From positions 682,001 to 746,000 of the forward strand of contig CAWFVV010000006.1 of NCBI GenBank assembly GCA_963819385.1: 64,000 nt of DNA. The letters are read 5' to 3'. This stretch comes from JAVDCA01 sp963819385 (GTDB lineage: Bacteria; Pseudomonadota; Alphaproteobacteria; Rhizobiales; Xanthobacteraceae). This document shows, piece by piece, positions 35,423 to 44,297 of the stretch. The notes under the pieces are model-generated. The model saw nothing but the letters and a program-made list of their open reading frames with translations, was not told where the DNA came from and did no database searches. The position numbers and the translations under genes are program-made. How positions within the stretch are numbered: position 1 is the stretch's first letter; each line of letters begins with the position of its first letter.

Positions 35423-37678
35423 TCAACTCGCCACGAACAGCAGCGAGATCGGCGCGTCCTTGAACACGCCGGCGGCAGTTTCGCCGAAGAACAGCTGCTC
35501 GCCGGGGCGGCGGCTGACGCCCATGACGATCAGGTTGTGCCCGTTGCGCTTGGCCGCCGCGACCACGGCCTCGTCGGCGGCAACGTCGGCGCGGATCGCG
35601 GTCGCGACCTCGCGGTCGTATTGCTCGGCCAAGTGCTTGATGTCGTCGAGGATCGCTTTCTCCTGGCGGCGCGCGCGTGCGCCGCGCGCCTGCTTGGCGT
35701 TGCGGCTCGCAACGTAAAGCACGGTGATCTCAGCCTCGACGCCGCGTGCGACCTCGATCGCAATCTCGGCGGCGCGGCGCGACACGTCGGTGCCGTTCAC
35801 CGGCACCAGCATGTCGAGGCCGCCTTCTTCCGGCTCCGTCAGATGATCGCCCGCGCCCACGACGATCGCCAACGGCCCATCGAACGCGGCGGCGATGCGA
35901 TCGACTTGGGGATGGAAGCCCTCGCGCCCACGCATGCTCTCGACACCCACGAACAAGAGGCCGTAGCCGCGCTCGGCTTCCCGGGCGATCGCTTCGTGGG
36001 ACGGAGCATCGAGCGTGCGCACGGTCACGTCGACCTTGTCGGGCTGGTCTTCCTTCGGCTGCGATTGCTTGGTCTCGTCGGAGGTCGCCTTCACGGTCGC
36101 CTCGCCCGCGGCCTTGCCTTTGCGCTTGGCGGCCTTGGCCTTCTCTTCATCCTCGCCGAGCGGCAGCACCGTGATCGGGATGCCGCGCTGGCCGGCCACC
36201 AGGCCGGCGAGGCGCGCCGCGAACTTGCCGTTCGGACTGTGATCGACCGCAAGCAGCAGCCGCTCGAGCTTCGGCACGAAGCCCTTCGCCTCCATCTCTT
36301 CGCGATCGAGCCGTTCGCGCTCGGCCTTGCGCATTGGCACGCGCGCGAGCGACCAGCGCAGCATCGGCGGCATCGCCATGGTGGTCGTGATCGCCATGGC
36401 GACGATCATGCTGAACAGGTTCTGGCTCAGCGCGCCCATGGAAAGGCCGATGGTCGCGACGATCACCTCGGTCGAGCCGCGCGCATTCATGCCGCAGCCG
36501 AGCGCCAAAGCCTCGCGCCAGCGCAGGCCGCCGACCTTGCCGCCGATGAAGGCGCCCCCGAACTTGCCGATGCTCGCGATCGCGATCAGGCCGAGCGAGA
36601 GCAGCAAGATTTGATGGTTGCCCAGGATCGTCATATCGCTCGAGAGGCCGGCAAGTCCGAAGAACACCGGCATGAAGAACGCCGTGATCAGCCCGCGCAG
36701 CTGCTCGTCGATATGGCGGGTGAGGATCGGCGACTCGCCGATCAGCACGCCGGCCACGAAGGCGCCGAGCACGGTGTGGACGCCGATCGCATCGGTCGCG
36801 AGCGCCATCGCGCCCATGATCACCAGGATGGTAGTGATCACGGCGAACTCGCTTTGGAAATAGTCGTTGGCCCAGCGGATCAGCAGGGTCACGGCGCGCC
36901 GGCCGATCGTGAGGCTCAACGCCAGGAAGACCGCGGTGCCGATCACGCTACGCGCGACGCTCTTGAGATCGATGTGGCCGGCCTGCGCGAGGCTCAACGT
37001 CACCGCGATGAGGATCCAGCCGATCGTGTCCTCGAGGATCGCCGAGGACACGATCACCTGGCCGAGATCGCGGCGGGAGAAGTTCATGTCGCGAACGATC
37101 GCGGCGACGATCTTGATCGAGGAGATCGACAGCGCGGTGCCGAGGAAGAGCGCGGTCAGCAGGCGCTGGTCCGCATGGGGCAGCAGCGAGTTGGGCAGGA
37201 ACCAGCCGAGCGCGACGCCGCAACAGAACGGCACCGCGACGCCGGCGAGCGAGACGGTCACGGCCGCGGTGCCGACCTTGCGCACGAGCTTGAGGTCGGT
37301 CTCCATGCCGGTGAGCAGCAGCAGGAGGAGGATGCCGAACTGCGAGATCGCGTCGAGCATGCTCTTCTGCGCCTGCGCGGTGGGAAACACCGCGTGCTGC
37401 AGATCGGGCCACAGCGCGCCGAGCACGGAAGGGCCGAGGATCACGCCGGCAAGAAGCTGACCCATCACGGCCGGCTGCCCGAGCCGCAGCATGCCCTCGC
37501 CGAGCAGGCGTCCGGCCACCATCAGCAGCACGAGCTCGGCGATAAACAGCGCCTCGGAGCCTTTCGCACCTTCCGCCGCCAGCGCCGGGCCGGTCGCGAG
37601 CAACATGAGCGCAACGGCCGCCAGACCGATCCCGGCCGAGCGGCCGGCGCGCCATGTCGATGTCCGGATCGCGGTCAT
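35423..37678 (-). CDS. CPA2-type cation:proton antiporter with C-terminal universal-stress domains
   Basis: Inner membrane exchanger of 751 residues: a signal-like first helix, about twelve membrane segments of the Kef/Na-H exchanger fold (residues 40-440, with LLLLLTGMETDL and ALGCGMNARGSTEVIVA), then two cytoplasmic universal-stress-protein-like domains, LERLLLAVDHSPNGK (about 470) and LDMLVPVNGTDVSRRAAEIA (about 620), separated by a Lys/Glu-rich linker. The second domain ends with MGVSRRPGEQLFFGETA, the ATP-binding G-x9-G(S/T) type region. It lies 53 bp downstream of the LigD-like gene and may share its stress promoter. Probably potassium or sodium export controlled by nucleotide binding. 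Confidence 0.87.
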   Translation of the reverse strand: MTAIRTSTWRAGRSAGIGLAAVALMLLATGPALAAEGAKGSEALFIAELVLLMVAGRLLGEGMLRLGQPAVMGQLLAGVILGPSVLGALWPDLQHAVFPTAQAQKSMLDAISQFGILLLLLLTGMETDLKLVRKVGTAAVTVSLAGVAVPFCCGVALGWFLPNSLLPHADQRLLTALFLGTALSISSIKIVAAIVRDMNFSRRDLGQVIVSSAILEDTIGWILIAVTLSLAQAGHIDLKSVARSVIGTAVFLALSLTIGRRAVTLLIRWANDYFQSEFAVITTILVIMGAMALATDAIGVHTVLGAFVAGVLIGESPILTRHIDEQLRGLITAFFMPVFFGLAGLSSDMTILGNHQILLLSLGLIAIASIGKFGGAFIGGKVGGLRWREALALGCGMNARGSTEVIVATIGLSMGALSQNLFSMIVAMAITTTMAMPPMLRWSLARVPMRKAERERLDREEMEAKGFVPKLERLLLAVDHSPNGKFAARLAGLVAGQRGIPITVLPLGEDEEKAKAAKRKGKAAGEATVKATSDETKQSQPKEDQPDKVDVTVRTLDAPSHEAIAREAERGYGLLFVGVESMRGREGFHPQVDRIAAAFDGPLAIVVGAGDHLTEPEEGGLDMLVPVNGTDVSRRAAEIAIEVARGVEAEITVLYVASRNAKQARGARARRQEKAILDDIKHLAEQYDREVATAIRADVAADEAVVAAAKRNGHNLIVMGVSRRPGEQLFFGETAAGVFKDAPISLLFVAS

Positions 37679-37731
37679 GCCCGGCGAACAATTCCCCAGA
37701 TACCGATTGGTTCCCGCCGGCCGCGGATCGC

Positions 37732-39421
37732 TCACCCTCGCTTGCGCAGCGTGCCCACGTCCGGCAGCTTCTGACGCATGCGGCCGATATCCTGCCAGGG
37801 GTCCTGCTGGAGGCTGCCGAGCCGCCTCATCACGTTGAGCACCGTATATTGGTTGGCGGCCGTCGCGTGGGCGAGCTCCGGCCAGCTCACCGGGACCGAG
37901 ACCGGCGCGCCGCTGCGCGCGCGCGTCGAGTAAGCCGCGACCGAGGTCTGCTCGAGCGAATTGCGCAAGTAGTCGATGAAGACTTTGCCCTTGCGGGCCG
38001 CTTTCGCGATCTTGGCGATGTAGCGATCGGGATCGTCGGCCGCCATCGCGAGCGCGAAGGCCTGCGCGAAGGTCTTGGCCGCGTCCCAGTCCGTGCCTTC
38101 GATCGGCAGCACCACGTGCACGCCCTTGCCGCCCGAAAGCTTGACGAAGCTTTCGAGCTCGATCGCCGCCAGGCGATCGTGCACGTCGCGCGCGGCCGCG
38201 GCAATGTCGGGCCAGCCCACGCCGTCGCCCGGATCGAGGTCGAAGATGATGCGGTCGCACCGGTCGAGGCTGTCGATCATCGAGCCGCGCACGTGCACCT
38301 CGAGCACGCCCGCCTGCACCAGCGAGATCAGCCCTTCGAGATCATCGACCGCGAGGATCTGACGCTTGTTCGCGTCGATCTCGGTGTGCAGGTTCTGCTC
38401 GGCAAGGCCGGCGGAGGCATGCTTCTGGAAGAAGCATTGCCCCTTGGTGCCTTCCGGACAGCGCACCAGGGCCAGCGGCCGGCCGACCACCTGCGGCGCC
38501 ATCCAGTCCCACACCGCGCGATAATAGTCGGCGAGATCCTGCTTGGTGACGCCGACATCGACCCAATAGAACTCGATCTGGATGCGTGAGGCGCACGCCG
38601 CCCTCGCGTGGCTTCGAGGCAGGCATTGACGTGGATTTTGCAGCTGGCCTCTTCGCCGTCGGCTTTGCTGCCGCACGCTTGACCGGCCGCGAGCGCTTGG
38701 TCGCGCTGGACGCCGTTTGCGCGGCTGACTTCGCCCTGCGCTTCGATGCCTGCGCGGAGGTTTTTGTCTTTGTCTTCACCTTGGTGGCTGTCTTTGCAAC
38801 GCGGAGCGTCTCCTTCCCGTTATCCCGGCGGTTCGATCGCCACACGCGGCCCCCTTTGGCGCCGGCGATCTCCTCGATCGAGCGGCCGCTGGCGACCGAA
38901 TCCGGCTCCGCCTCGAGAATGTCCGGGTCGCGCGCGCCGCGCGCCGCCTCGTCGCGCCCCTTGATGAGCAGCCAGTTCTCGCGCTTCTCGCCGCTCCGCC
39001 CGCGCATGCGCACCAAGTGCCAGGCGCCGTGCAGCTTTTCGCCGTCGAGCGTGAAGTCGAGGCGCCCCTTGGCAAGGCCGCGCGCCGCGTCGCCCTCGGG
39101 GGCCCAGGTGCCGCGATCCCAGATCAGCACGGTGCCGCCGCCATACTGGCCCTGCGGGATCGTGCCCTCGAATTTGTTGTAGTCGACAGGATGGTCCTCG
39201 ACGCGCACCGCAAGCCGCTTCTCACCCGGCACGAGGCTCGGACCGCGGGTGACCGCCCAGCTCTTCATGACACCATCGAGCTCGAGCCGCAGATCATAAT
39301 GAAGTCGGCTCGCGTCATGCTTCTGGATGACGAAGGCGCTGCCCTTGCGTCGCGCCTGCCGGCCGCGCGGCTCCGGCGTCGCGGCGAATTTACGCTTGGC
39401 ATGATAGGCTTGCAGGCTCAT
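37732..39421 (-). pseudogene. ligD: LigD-like protein: phosphoesterase and polymerase domains without ligase (frameshift)
   Basis: Bacterial non-homologous end joining protein. Two frames give a chain of about 562 residues: the 3'-phosphoesterase domain (HDASRLHYDLRLELDGVMKS, HPVDYNKFEGTIPQGQYGGG; about residues 30-190), a Lys/Ala-rich linker (about 200-285), and the primase/polymerase domain (VTKQDLADYYRAVWDWM, IIFDLDPGDGVGW, SGGKGVHVVLPI). The ATP-dependent ligase domain normally present in LigD is absent. One extra base at 38569-38574 breaks the frame exactly where THPDRVYWVDVG is expected. A sigma-EcfG promoter lies 42 bp before ATG 39421. Ku is not in the window. Confidence 0.85.
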
Positions 39422-39462
39422 GCGGCAATGATCCGTGCGCCTCCCCCGGCGCCCGTTGGACC

Positions 39463-39488
39463 AACGCATTGGTCAGCGACGGGGTTCC
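39463..39488 (-). promoter_or_regulatory. Sigma-EcfG-type promoter for the LigD-like gene
   Basis: On the minus strand GGAAC (39488-39484), 17 bases, CGTT (39466-39463): an exact consensus. The coding start is 42 bp downstream, the same spacing as for the 77-residue protein gene. In Sinorhizobium, genes for end joining are known to belong to the RpoE2 (EcfG) general stress regulon, which supports the reading. Confidence 0.8.
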
Positions 39489-39705
39489 TGAGCAAGGTAA
39501 TCCCGGAAGCCGCCCTGGCAATAGCCCGGGTTGCGACCCGATTGGCGCGTCCATTTTGAGCCAATGTCGAGCGTTGCAAAAACCGGAGGGCTCCCTGCGC
39601 CGGCTCCTCCCCTCCTTGACGCATCGACGCGCGGAGGCGACCCTCCGGCAACAAAGCGCCGAACCGGCGTTCGCCGCGCCCAAGCCGCGCCAGTGGGAGG
39701 AAGCC

Positions 39706-41646
39706 ATGTCGAAGCGCCGTCAGTCCCCCGATGCTGCCCGCCGTAATTTCCTGAAAAGCGCGACCCTCGTGGGCGCCGCAACGCTCGCGGCGCCGGTCGC
39801 CGCGCATGCGCAGGGCGTCGCCCCGGTAGCCAAGCCGAAGGCGCCGCCGCCCGGACCGCGCCAGGTCGCGGTCGAAACCCACCCGCCGAGCCCCGACCAG
39901 CTCAATCAGACCACGAGCGGCGCCGACTTCATGGTCGACGTGCTCAAGACGCTCGACATCGAATACCTCGCGATCAACTGCGCCTCGAGCTTCCGCGGCC
40001 TGCACGAGTCGGTGCTCAACCACGCCAACAACAAAAATCCCGAGATCATCACGTGCGCACACGAGGAGATCGCGGTGCACATGGGTCAGGGCTACGCCAA
40101 GATCGAGGGCAAGCCACTCGCCATGGCGTGCCACGGCGTGGTCGGGCTCCAGCACGCCACCATGGCGATGTACAACGCCTGGTGCGATCGCGTGCCCGTC
40201 ATGGTGTTCGGCGGCAACATCATGGAGGCGAACAAGCGCGCGCCGGGCGCCGAATGGGTGCACTCGGGCGTCGACATCGGCGCGATCACCCGCGACTTCA
40301 CCAAGTGGGACGACCAGCCCACCACGCTGCAGCATTTCGCCGAGTCGACGGTGCGCGCCTACAAGATCGCGACCACGCCGCCGATGGGCCCGGTGTTCCT
40401 GTCGCTCGACGCCGAGTTGCAGGAAAATCCGATCCCCGATCCGGAAGGCCTGCGCATCCCCAAGCTCGCCAGGGTCGTGCCGCCGCAGGGCGACGCGGGC
40501 GCGCTGGCGGAGGCCGCGAAGCTGCTCGTCGCGGCCGAGAACCCGCTGATCGTCTGCGACCGGGTCGCGCGCACGCCGGACGGCATGGCCCATCTGATCG
40601 AGCTTGCCGAGACGCTGCAATGCGCAGTGCTCGACCTGCAGGGCCGCATGAACTTCCCGTCGCGCCACCCTCTCAACCAGAGTGCGCGTCGCGGAACGGT
40701 GCTGATGCAGGCGGACGTGATCCTCGCCATGGAGGTGAACGACCTCTGGGGCACGCTCAATAGCTTCAGAGACCAGATCGTGCGCACCTCGCATCCGGCG
40801 ATCAAGCCGACCGCCAAGACGATCACGCTCGGGGTGCGCGACCTCTATCTCAAGTCGAACTACCAGGATTTCGGCCGCTACCAGGAGGTGGGCCTCGATA
40901 TCGCGGGCGACGCGCAGGCGTCCCTTCCCGCCCTCACCGAGGCGGTCAAGCGCCTCGTCGACGACGGACGGAAAGCCGCGTTCGCGGCGCGCGGCCAGAA
41001 GCTCGCCGCGGCGCACGCGCAATCGGTCGAGCGGGCGAAATCCGATGCGACGATCGCCTGGGACGCGAGCCCGATCACCACGGCGCGCATGTGCGCCGAG
41101 GTCTATGCCCAGATCAAGGACGAGGACTGGTCGCTGGTCGGCAACACGATCCGCAATACCTGGCCGCAACGGCTGTGGGACTTCAAGAAGTCGCATCAAT
41201 GGAACGGCGTCTCGGGCGGCTCCGGCGTCGGCTACAACGCGCCCGCCTCGCTCGGCGCGGCGCTCGCCAACAAGAAGCACGGGCGGCTCACGGTCACGTT
41301 CAACGGCGACGGCGACCTGATGTTCGTGCCGCAGACGCTGTGGACGGCGGCGCATCACCGCATTCCGATCCTCTACATCGTGCACAACAACCGCGCCTAT
41401 CATCAGGAATACATGTACCTGCAGGCGATGGCGGCGCGGATGAACCGCGGCATCGACAACACCAAGATCGGCACCACCATCACGGACCCGAACGTCGACT
41501 ACGCGACCGTCGCACGCGGCTTCGGCGTGCACGGCGAAGGGCCGATCGTCGATCCAAAGGACCTCGCGCCGGCGCTCTCGCGCGCCATCGCGGCGGTCAA
41601 GAGCGGCCAGCCCGCCCTCGTCGACGTCGTCACCGATCCGCGCTGA
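39706..41646 (+). CDS. Tat-exported thiamine-diphosphate-dependent enzyme
   Basis: Member of the acetolactate synthase / benzoylformate decarboxylase superfamily, 646 residues, but with a twin-arginine signal peptide (RRNFLKSATLVGAATLAAP, cleavage near AHA), so it should work in the periplasm. Domains in order: PYR domain (about 60-230) with the cofactor-activating glutamate in CAHEEIAVH (Glu120), a central domain (about 260-400), and the PP domain with GDG (534-536) and NN (561-562), the thiamine-diphosphate/magnesium motif with normal spacing. ATG 39706 has GGGAGG upstream. It is followed after 11 bp by a cytochrome c gene. The reaction is unknown: decarboxylation or oxidative cleavage of a 2-oxo acid with electrons to cytochrome c is an attractive inference. 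A small hairpin lies at 39632-39647 in its leader. Confidence 0.88.
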   Translation: MSKRRQSPDAARRNFLKSATLVGAATLAAPVAAHAQGVAPVAKPKAPPPGPRQVAVETHPPSPDQLNQTTSGADFMVDVLKTLDIEYLAINCASSFRGLHESVLNHANNKNPEIITCAHEEIAVHMGQGYAKIEGKPLAMACHGVVGLQHATMAMYNAWCDRVPVMVFGGNIMEANKRAPGAEWVHSGVDIGAITRDFTKWDDQPTTLQHFAESTVRAYKIATTPPMGPVFLSLDAELQENPIPDPEGLRIPKLARVVPPQGDAGALAEAAKLLVAAENPLIVCDRVARTPDGMAHLIELAETLQCAVLDLQGRMNFPSRHPLNQSARRGTVLMQADVILAMEVNDLWGTLNSFRDQIVRTSHPAIKPTAKTITLGVRDLYLKSNYQDFGRYQEVGLDIAGDAQASLPALTEAVKRLVDDGRKAAFAARGQKLAAAHAQSVERAKSDATIAWDASPITTARMCAEVYAQIKDEDWSLVGNTIRNTWPQRLWDFKKSHQWNGVSGGSGVGYNAPASLGAALANKKHGRLTVTFNGDGDLMFVPQTLWTAAHHRIPILYIVHNNRAYHQEYMYLQAMAARMNRGIDNTKIGTTITDPNVDYATVARGFGVHGEGPIVDPKDLAPALSRAIAAVKSGQPALVDVVTDPR

Positions 41647-41657
41647 GGAGCACTTAC

Positions 41658-42029
41658 ATGACCCGCTCGTTTTTCATCGCCGCCGCCTGCGCGGCACTCG
41701 CGTTCGGCGCCGCCGCGCTCCCGGCCGGCGCCCAGGAGGCGCCCGCCGGCAATGCCGACAACGGCAAGCGCATCTATCTGGCCGATGGCTGTTTCATGTG
41801 CCATGGGCGTTCCGGCCAGGGCGGAGGCTACAACACGCCGGTGCCATCGCTCGCCAAGACCGAGCTGCCGTTCGAGCCGTTCAAGCTCCAGCTTCGCCAG
41901 CCGGCCGACGACATGCCGCCCTACTCGGAAAAGGTGCTGACGGACCAGCAGGTCGCCGACATCTACGCGTTCGTGCGGTCGCTGCCGGGCCGTCGCAATC
42001 CCAAGGACATTCCGCTCCTCAACAACTAA
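41658..42029 (+). CDS. Small periplasmic cytochrome c
   Basis: Class I c-type cytochrome of 123 residues. Signal peptide ending at AGA/Q, haem motif CFMCH at 45-49, and the distal region DDMPPYSEKVLTDQQVADIYAFVRSL, where the methionine in DMPPY is the likely sixth ligand. GAGGAG lies before ATG 41658. It is 11 bp downstream of the exported thiamine-diphosphate enzyme, so the two are almost certainly co-transcribed and the cytochrome is the natural electron acceptor candidate for that enzyme. Confidence 0.9.
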   Translation: MTRSFFIAAACAALAFGAAALPAGAQEAPAGNADNGKRIYLADGCFMCHGRSGQGGGYNTPVPSLAKTELPFEPFKLQLRQPADDMPPYSEKVLTDQQVADIYAFVRSLPGRRNPKDIPLLNN

Positions 42030-42307
42030 CGCTGCATCCGCTGCTCCCTGGTGCACCATCGCTTCCCCGTGCGCGGGAGGATCACACCGGCGCACGCTTG
42101 AGTTTAGGGACCGGACGTGCAACGGTAGCTACGTTCATTATCCTTTCACGGTCCCCATACGCTCAATGATCCGTGCCTGTCCGCCGGCGCCGGAGAACCC
42201 GGCCCTGTGCTGGCGTCGCGGCCTTTGCGTTGGAATTGAGCGGTGCGGGACACTGGGCCGTGGATGCGGAAAGGCGCAGACGGCCCATCCAAGGACGGGG
42301 GAACATC

Positions 42308-44122
42308 ATGCTTCGGCTCGACTTGCGCGATCGCATGAGATCGTCGCTGACACTTACGCTGGCGGCGATCTCGCTCGCATCCGCTTCGGTCGCGGCGCAT
42401 GCCCAGCAGCCGCCAGCCGCCCCGGCATCACCCGTGCTGGTCTACGCGCAAAAGAACTGGGACGCGCAGCGCGAGACCTTCTACACGACGAGCCAGGGCT
42501 CGCACATGATGCCCTTCGCCTATTTCAAGGCGCTGCGGCTCGATAACGGCGACCTGTTCGCCGCCGACCAGCTCGCGCGTTATGGCTACCTGCGCAACGA
42601 CAGCCCGGCGAACAAGAACAACCTGCCGATCGGGTTCGTGATCGACGGCAACTCCGGGCAGCTCGGCATGACCTGCGCGGCCTGCCACACCGGCCAGATC
42701 GATTACCAGAAGGACGGCGTCGCCTACGCGTTGCGCATCGACGGGGCGCCGGCGCACGCCGACTTCCAGCAATTCCTCGCCGACCTCACGGCGGTCGCAC
42801 GCGCGACACTCGCGGATCCGAAGCGGTTCGACGCCTTCGCGAAGGACGAGCTCGGGTCCGGATATGGCCCGGCGGCCGCCGCCAGGCTCAAGCAGGACTT
42901 CACCGCGTGGGCCACGCAATTCGGCGCGTTCATGGACGCGAGCCTGCCGGATTCGCCCTGGGGCCCGGGACGGCTTGATGCGTTCGGCATGATCTTCAAC
43001 CGGGTCGCGGCGCGCGATCTCGGCGTCGACAAGAATTTCCAGAAGGCCGATGCGCCGGTGAGCTACCCGTTCCTGTGGAATGCGTCGAAGCAGGACCATA
43101 CCCAATGGCCCGGCATCGTTCCCAACGGCCTCTTCATCCAGGGCCTCGCGCGCAACACCGGCGAGGTGTTCGGCGTGTTCGCAGACTTCAAGCCGAAGGT
43201 CCTCATCCCGCCGGGGGTCCTGCCGACGGTCGTCTCGTTCAAGAACAACTCGGCCGACTTCTCCGGCCTGCAGACGCTCGAGGAAGCGATCGCGAGCCTG
43301 CCCTCGCCGGCCTGGCCGCGCGACATCTCGCCGATCGACGACCAGCTCGCCGCCAAGGGCCAGGCGCTGTTCGCCGGCCATTGCGCCGAATGTCATGCGG
43401 AGCGCAAATCGCCCGAGGTGCCGCATGCCTGGGCGACCCCGGTGCGTGCGGTCGGCACCGATCCGAAGATGGACACCAACGCGCGGCGCATGTCGGACCC
43501 CGGTCTCTACGCCGGCGCGCTGCTGCCGCCGCCCGCGATCGGCGAGCGGTTCGCCAACCCGGCGAACACCTCCGACATTCTCGGGGCGTCGGTCGTCGGC
43601 AGCCTGTTCGATGATGCCTTCAGCCTGCCGATCACGCCCGCCAAGCTCGCGCAAAGCGGCGTCTGGCGCGCGATCCGCAAGGACCTGGCCGATCTCGCCC
43701 CGAATGAGAAGCTCGAAACCCTGGTGGACCCGCGGCGCGGGGCCCTCGCCGACCTCAAGGCCCAAATCAAGGCGCGCTTGAACAACCTGTTCAAGAAGCC
43801 AGCCTCGGCCGATGCCGGGGCGGCCTACGAGTCGCGCGTTTTGTACGGCATCTGGGCAACCGCGCCCTACCTCCACAATGGCTCGGTCCCAAGCCTGTGG
43901 GAGCTCCTGCTGCCCGCCAAGCAGCGCACGACCAGCTTCTCGGTCGGCAGCCGGCAGTTCGACTGGGAGAAGGTCGGCTATGTCACGACCGAGACGCCGT
44001 TCAAGAACGGAACGTTCAAGGTCGACGCCAGCAACGGCAACAGCAACGGCGGCCACGAATACGGCACCGACCTCAGCGATGACGACCGCCGGGCGCTGAT
44101 CGAGTATCTCAAGACGCTGTAG
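42308..44122 (+). CDS. Di-haem c-type cytochrome of the RoxA / cytochrome c peroxidase-like type
   Basis: Exported protein of 604 residues with a signal peptide ending near AHA/Q and two haem sites, CAACH (123-127) and CAECH (359-363). The first haem lies after LPIGFVIDGNSGQLGMT and is followed by a long region with GPGRLDAFGMIFNRV; the second opens a C-terminal cytochrome c peroxidase-like domain ending IEYLKTL. This arrangement matches the group annotated as di-haem cytochrome c peroxidase or RoxA-like (rubber oxygenase-like) proteins. It starts 278 bp after the small cytochrome gene, so it may have its own promoter. Whether it is a peroxidase, dioxygenase or electron store cannot be told. 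Confidence 0.82.
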   Translation: MLRLDLRDRMRSSLTLTLAAISLASASVAAHAQQPPAAPASPVLVYAQKNWDAQRETFYTTSQGSHMMPFAYFKALRLDNGDLFAADQLARYGYLRNDSPANKNNLPIGFVIDGNSGQLGMTCAACHTGQIDYQKDGVAYALRIDGAPAHADFQQFLADLTAVARATLADPKRFDAFAKDELGSGYGPAAAARLKQDFTAWATQFGAFMDASLPDSPWGPGRLDAFGMIFNRVAARDLGVDKNFQKADAPVSYPFLWNASKQDHTQWPGIVPNGLFIQGLARNTGEVFGVFADFKPKVLIPPGVLPTVVSFKNNSADFSGLQTLEEAIASLPSPAWPRDISPIDDQLAAKGQALFAGHCAECHAERKSPEVPHAWATPVRAVGTDPKMDTNARRMSDPGLYAGALLPPPAIGERFANPANTSDILGASVVGSLFDDAFSLPITPAKLAQSGVWRAIRKDLADLAPNEKLETLVDPRRGALADLKAQIKARLNNLFKKPASADAGAAYESRVLYGIWATAPYLHNGSVPSLWELLLPAKQRTTSFSVGSRQFDWEKVGYVTTETPFKNGTFKVDASNGNSNGGHEYGTDLSDDDRRALIEYLKTL

Positions 44123-44297
44123 CGGGACGTTGATCTCTCACGCTTTTCCCGCGGCGCCTGGTTGGCCGGAAGCGCCGATTTCCGGGTGGGCCCCTCGCCT
44201 CTCGGCGCCGCTCGCAATGTGGTATGACATCCACGCATAGGACGTTGACGCGAAAAGGGTTTACGATTCGGGTGAAGATGTGAAGCAAAGCTTCTCC

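Noticed and set aside
39422..39705. Possible small gene between the LigD-like gene and the thiamine-diphosphate enzyme gene
   Set aside because: No frame with a start, ribosome site and plausible protein; the space is explained by two promoters and a small hairpin.
42030..42307. Possible riboswitch or small RNA in the gap before the di-haem cytochrome gene
   Set aside because: Only a weak GGGACCG/CGGTCCC pair with a long loop is visible; no known riboswitch core is recognisable.
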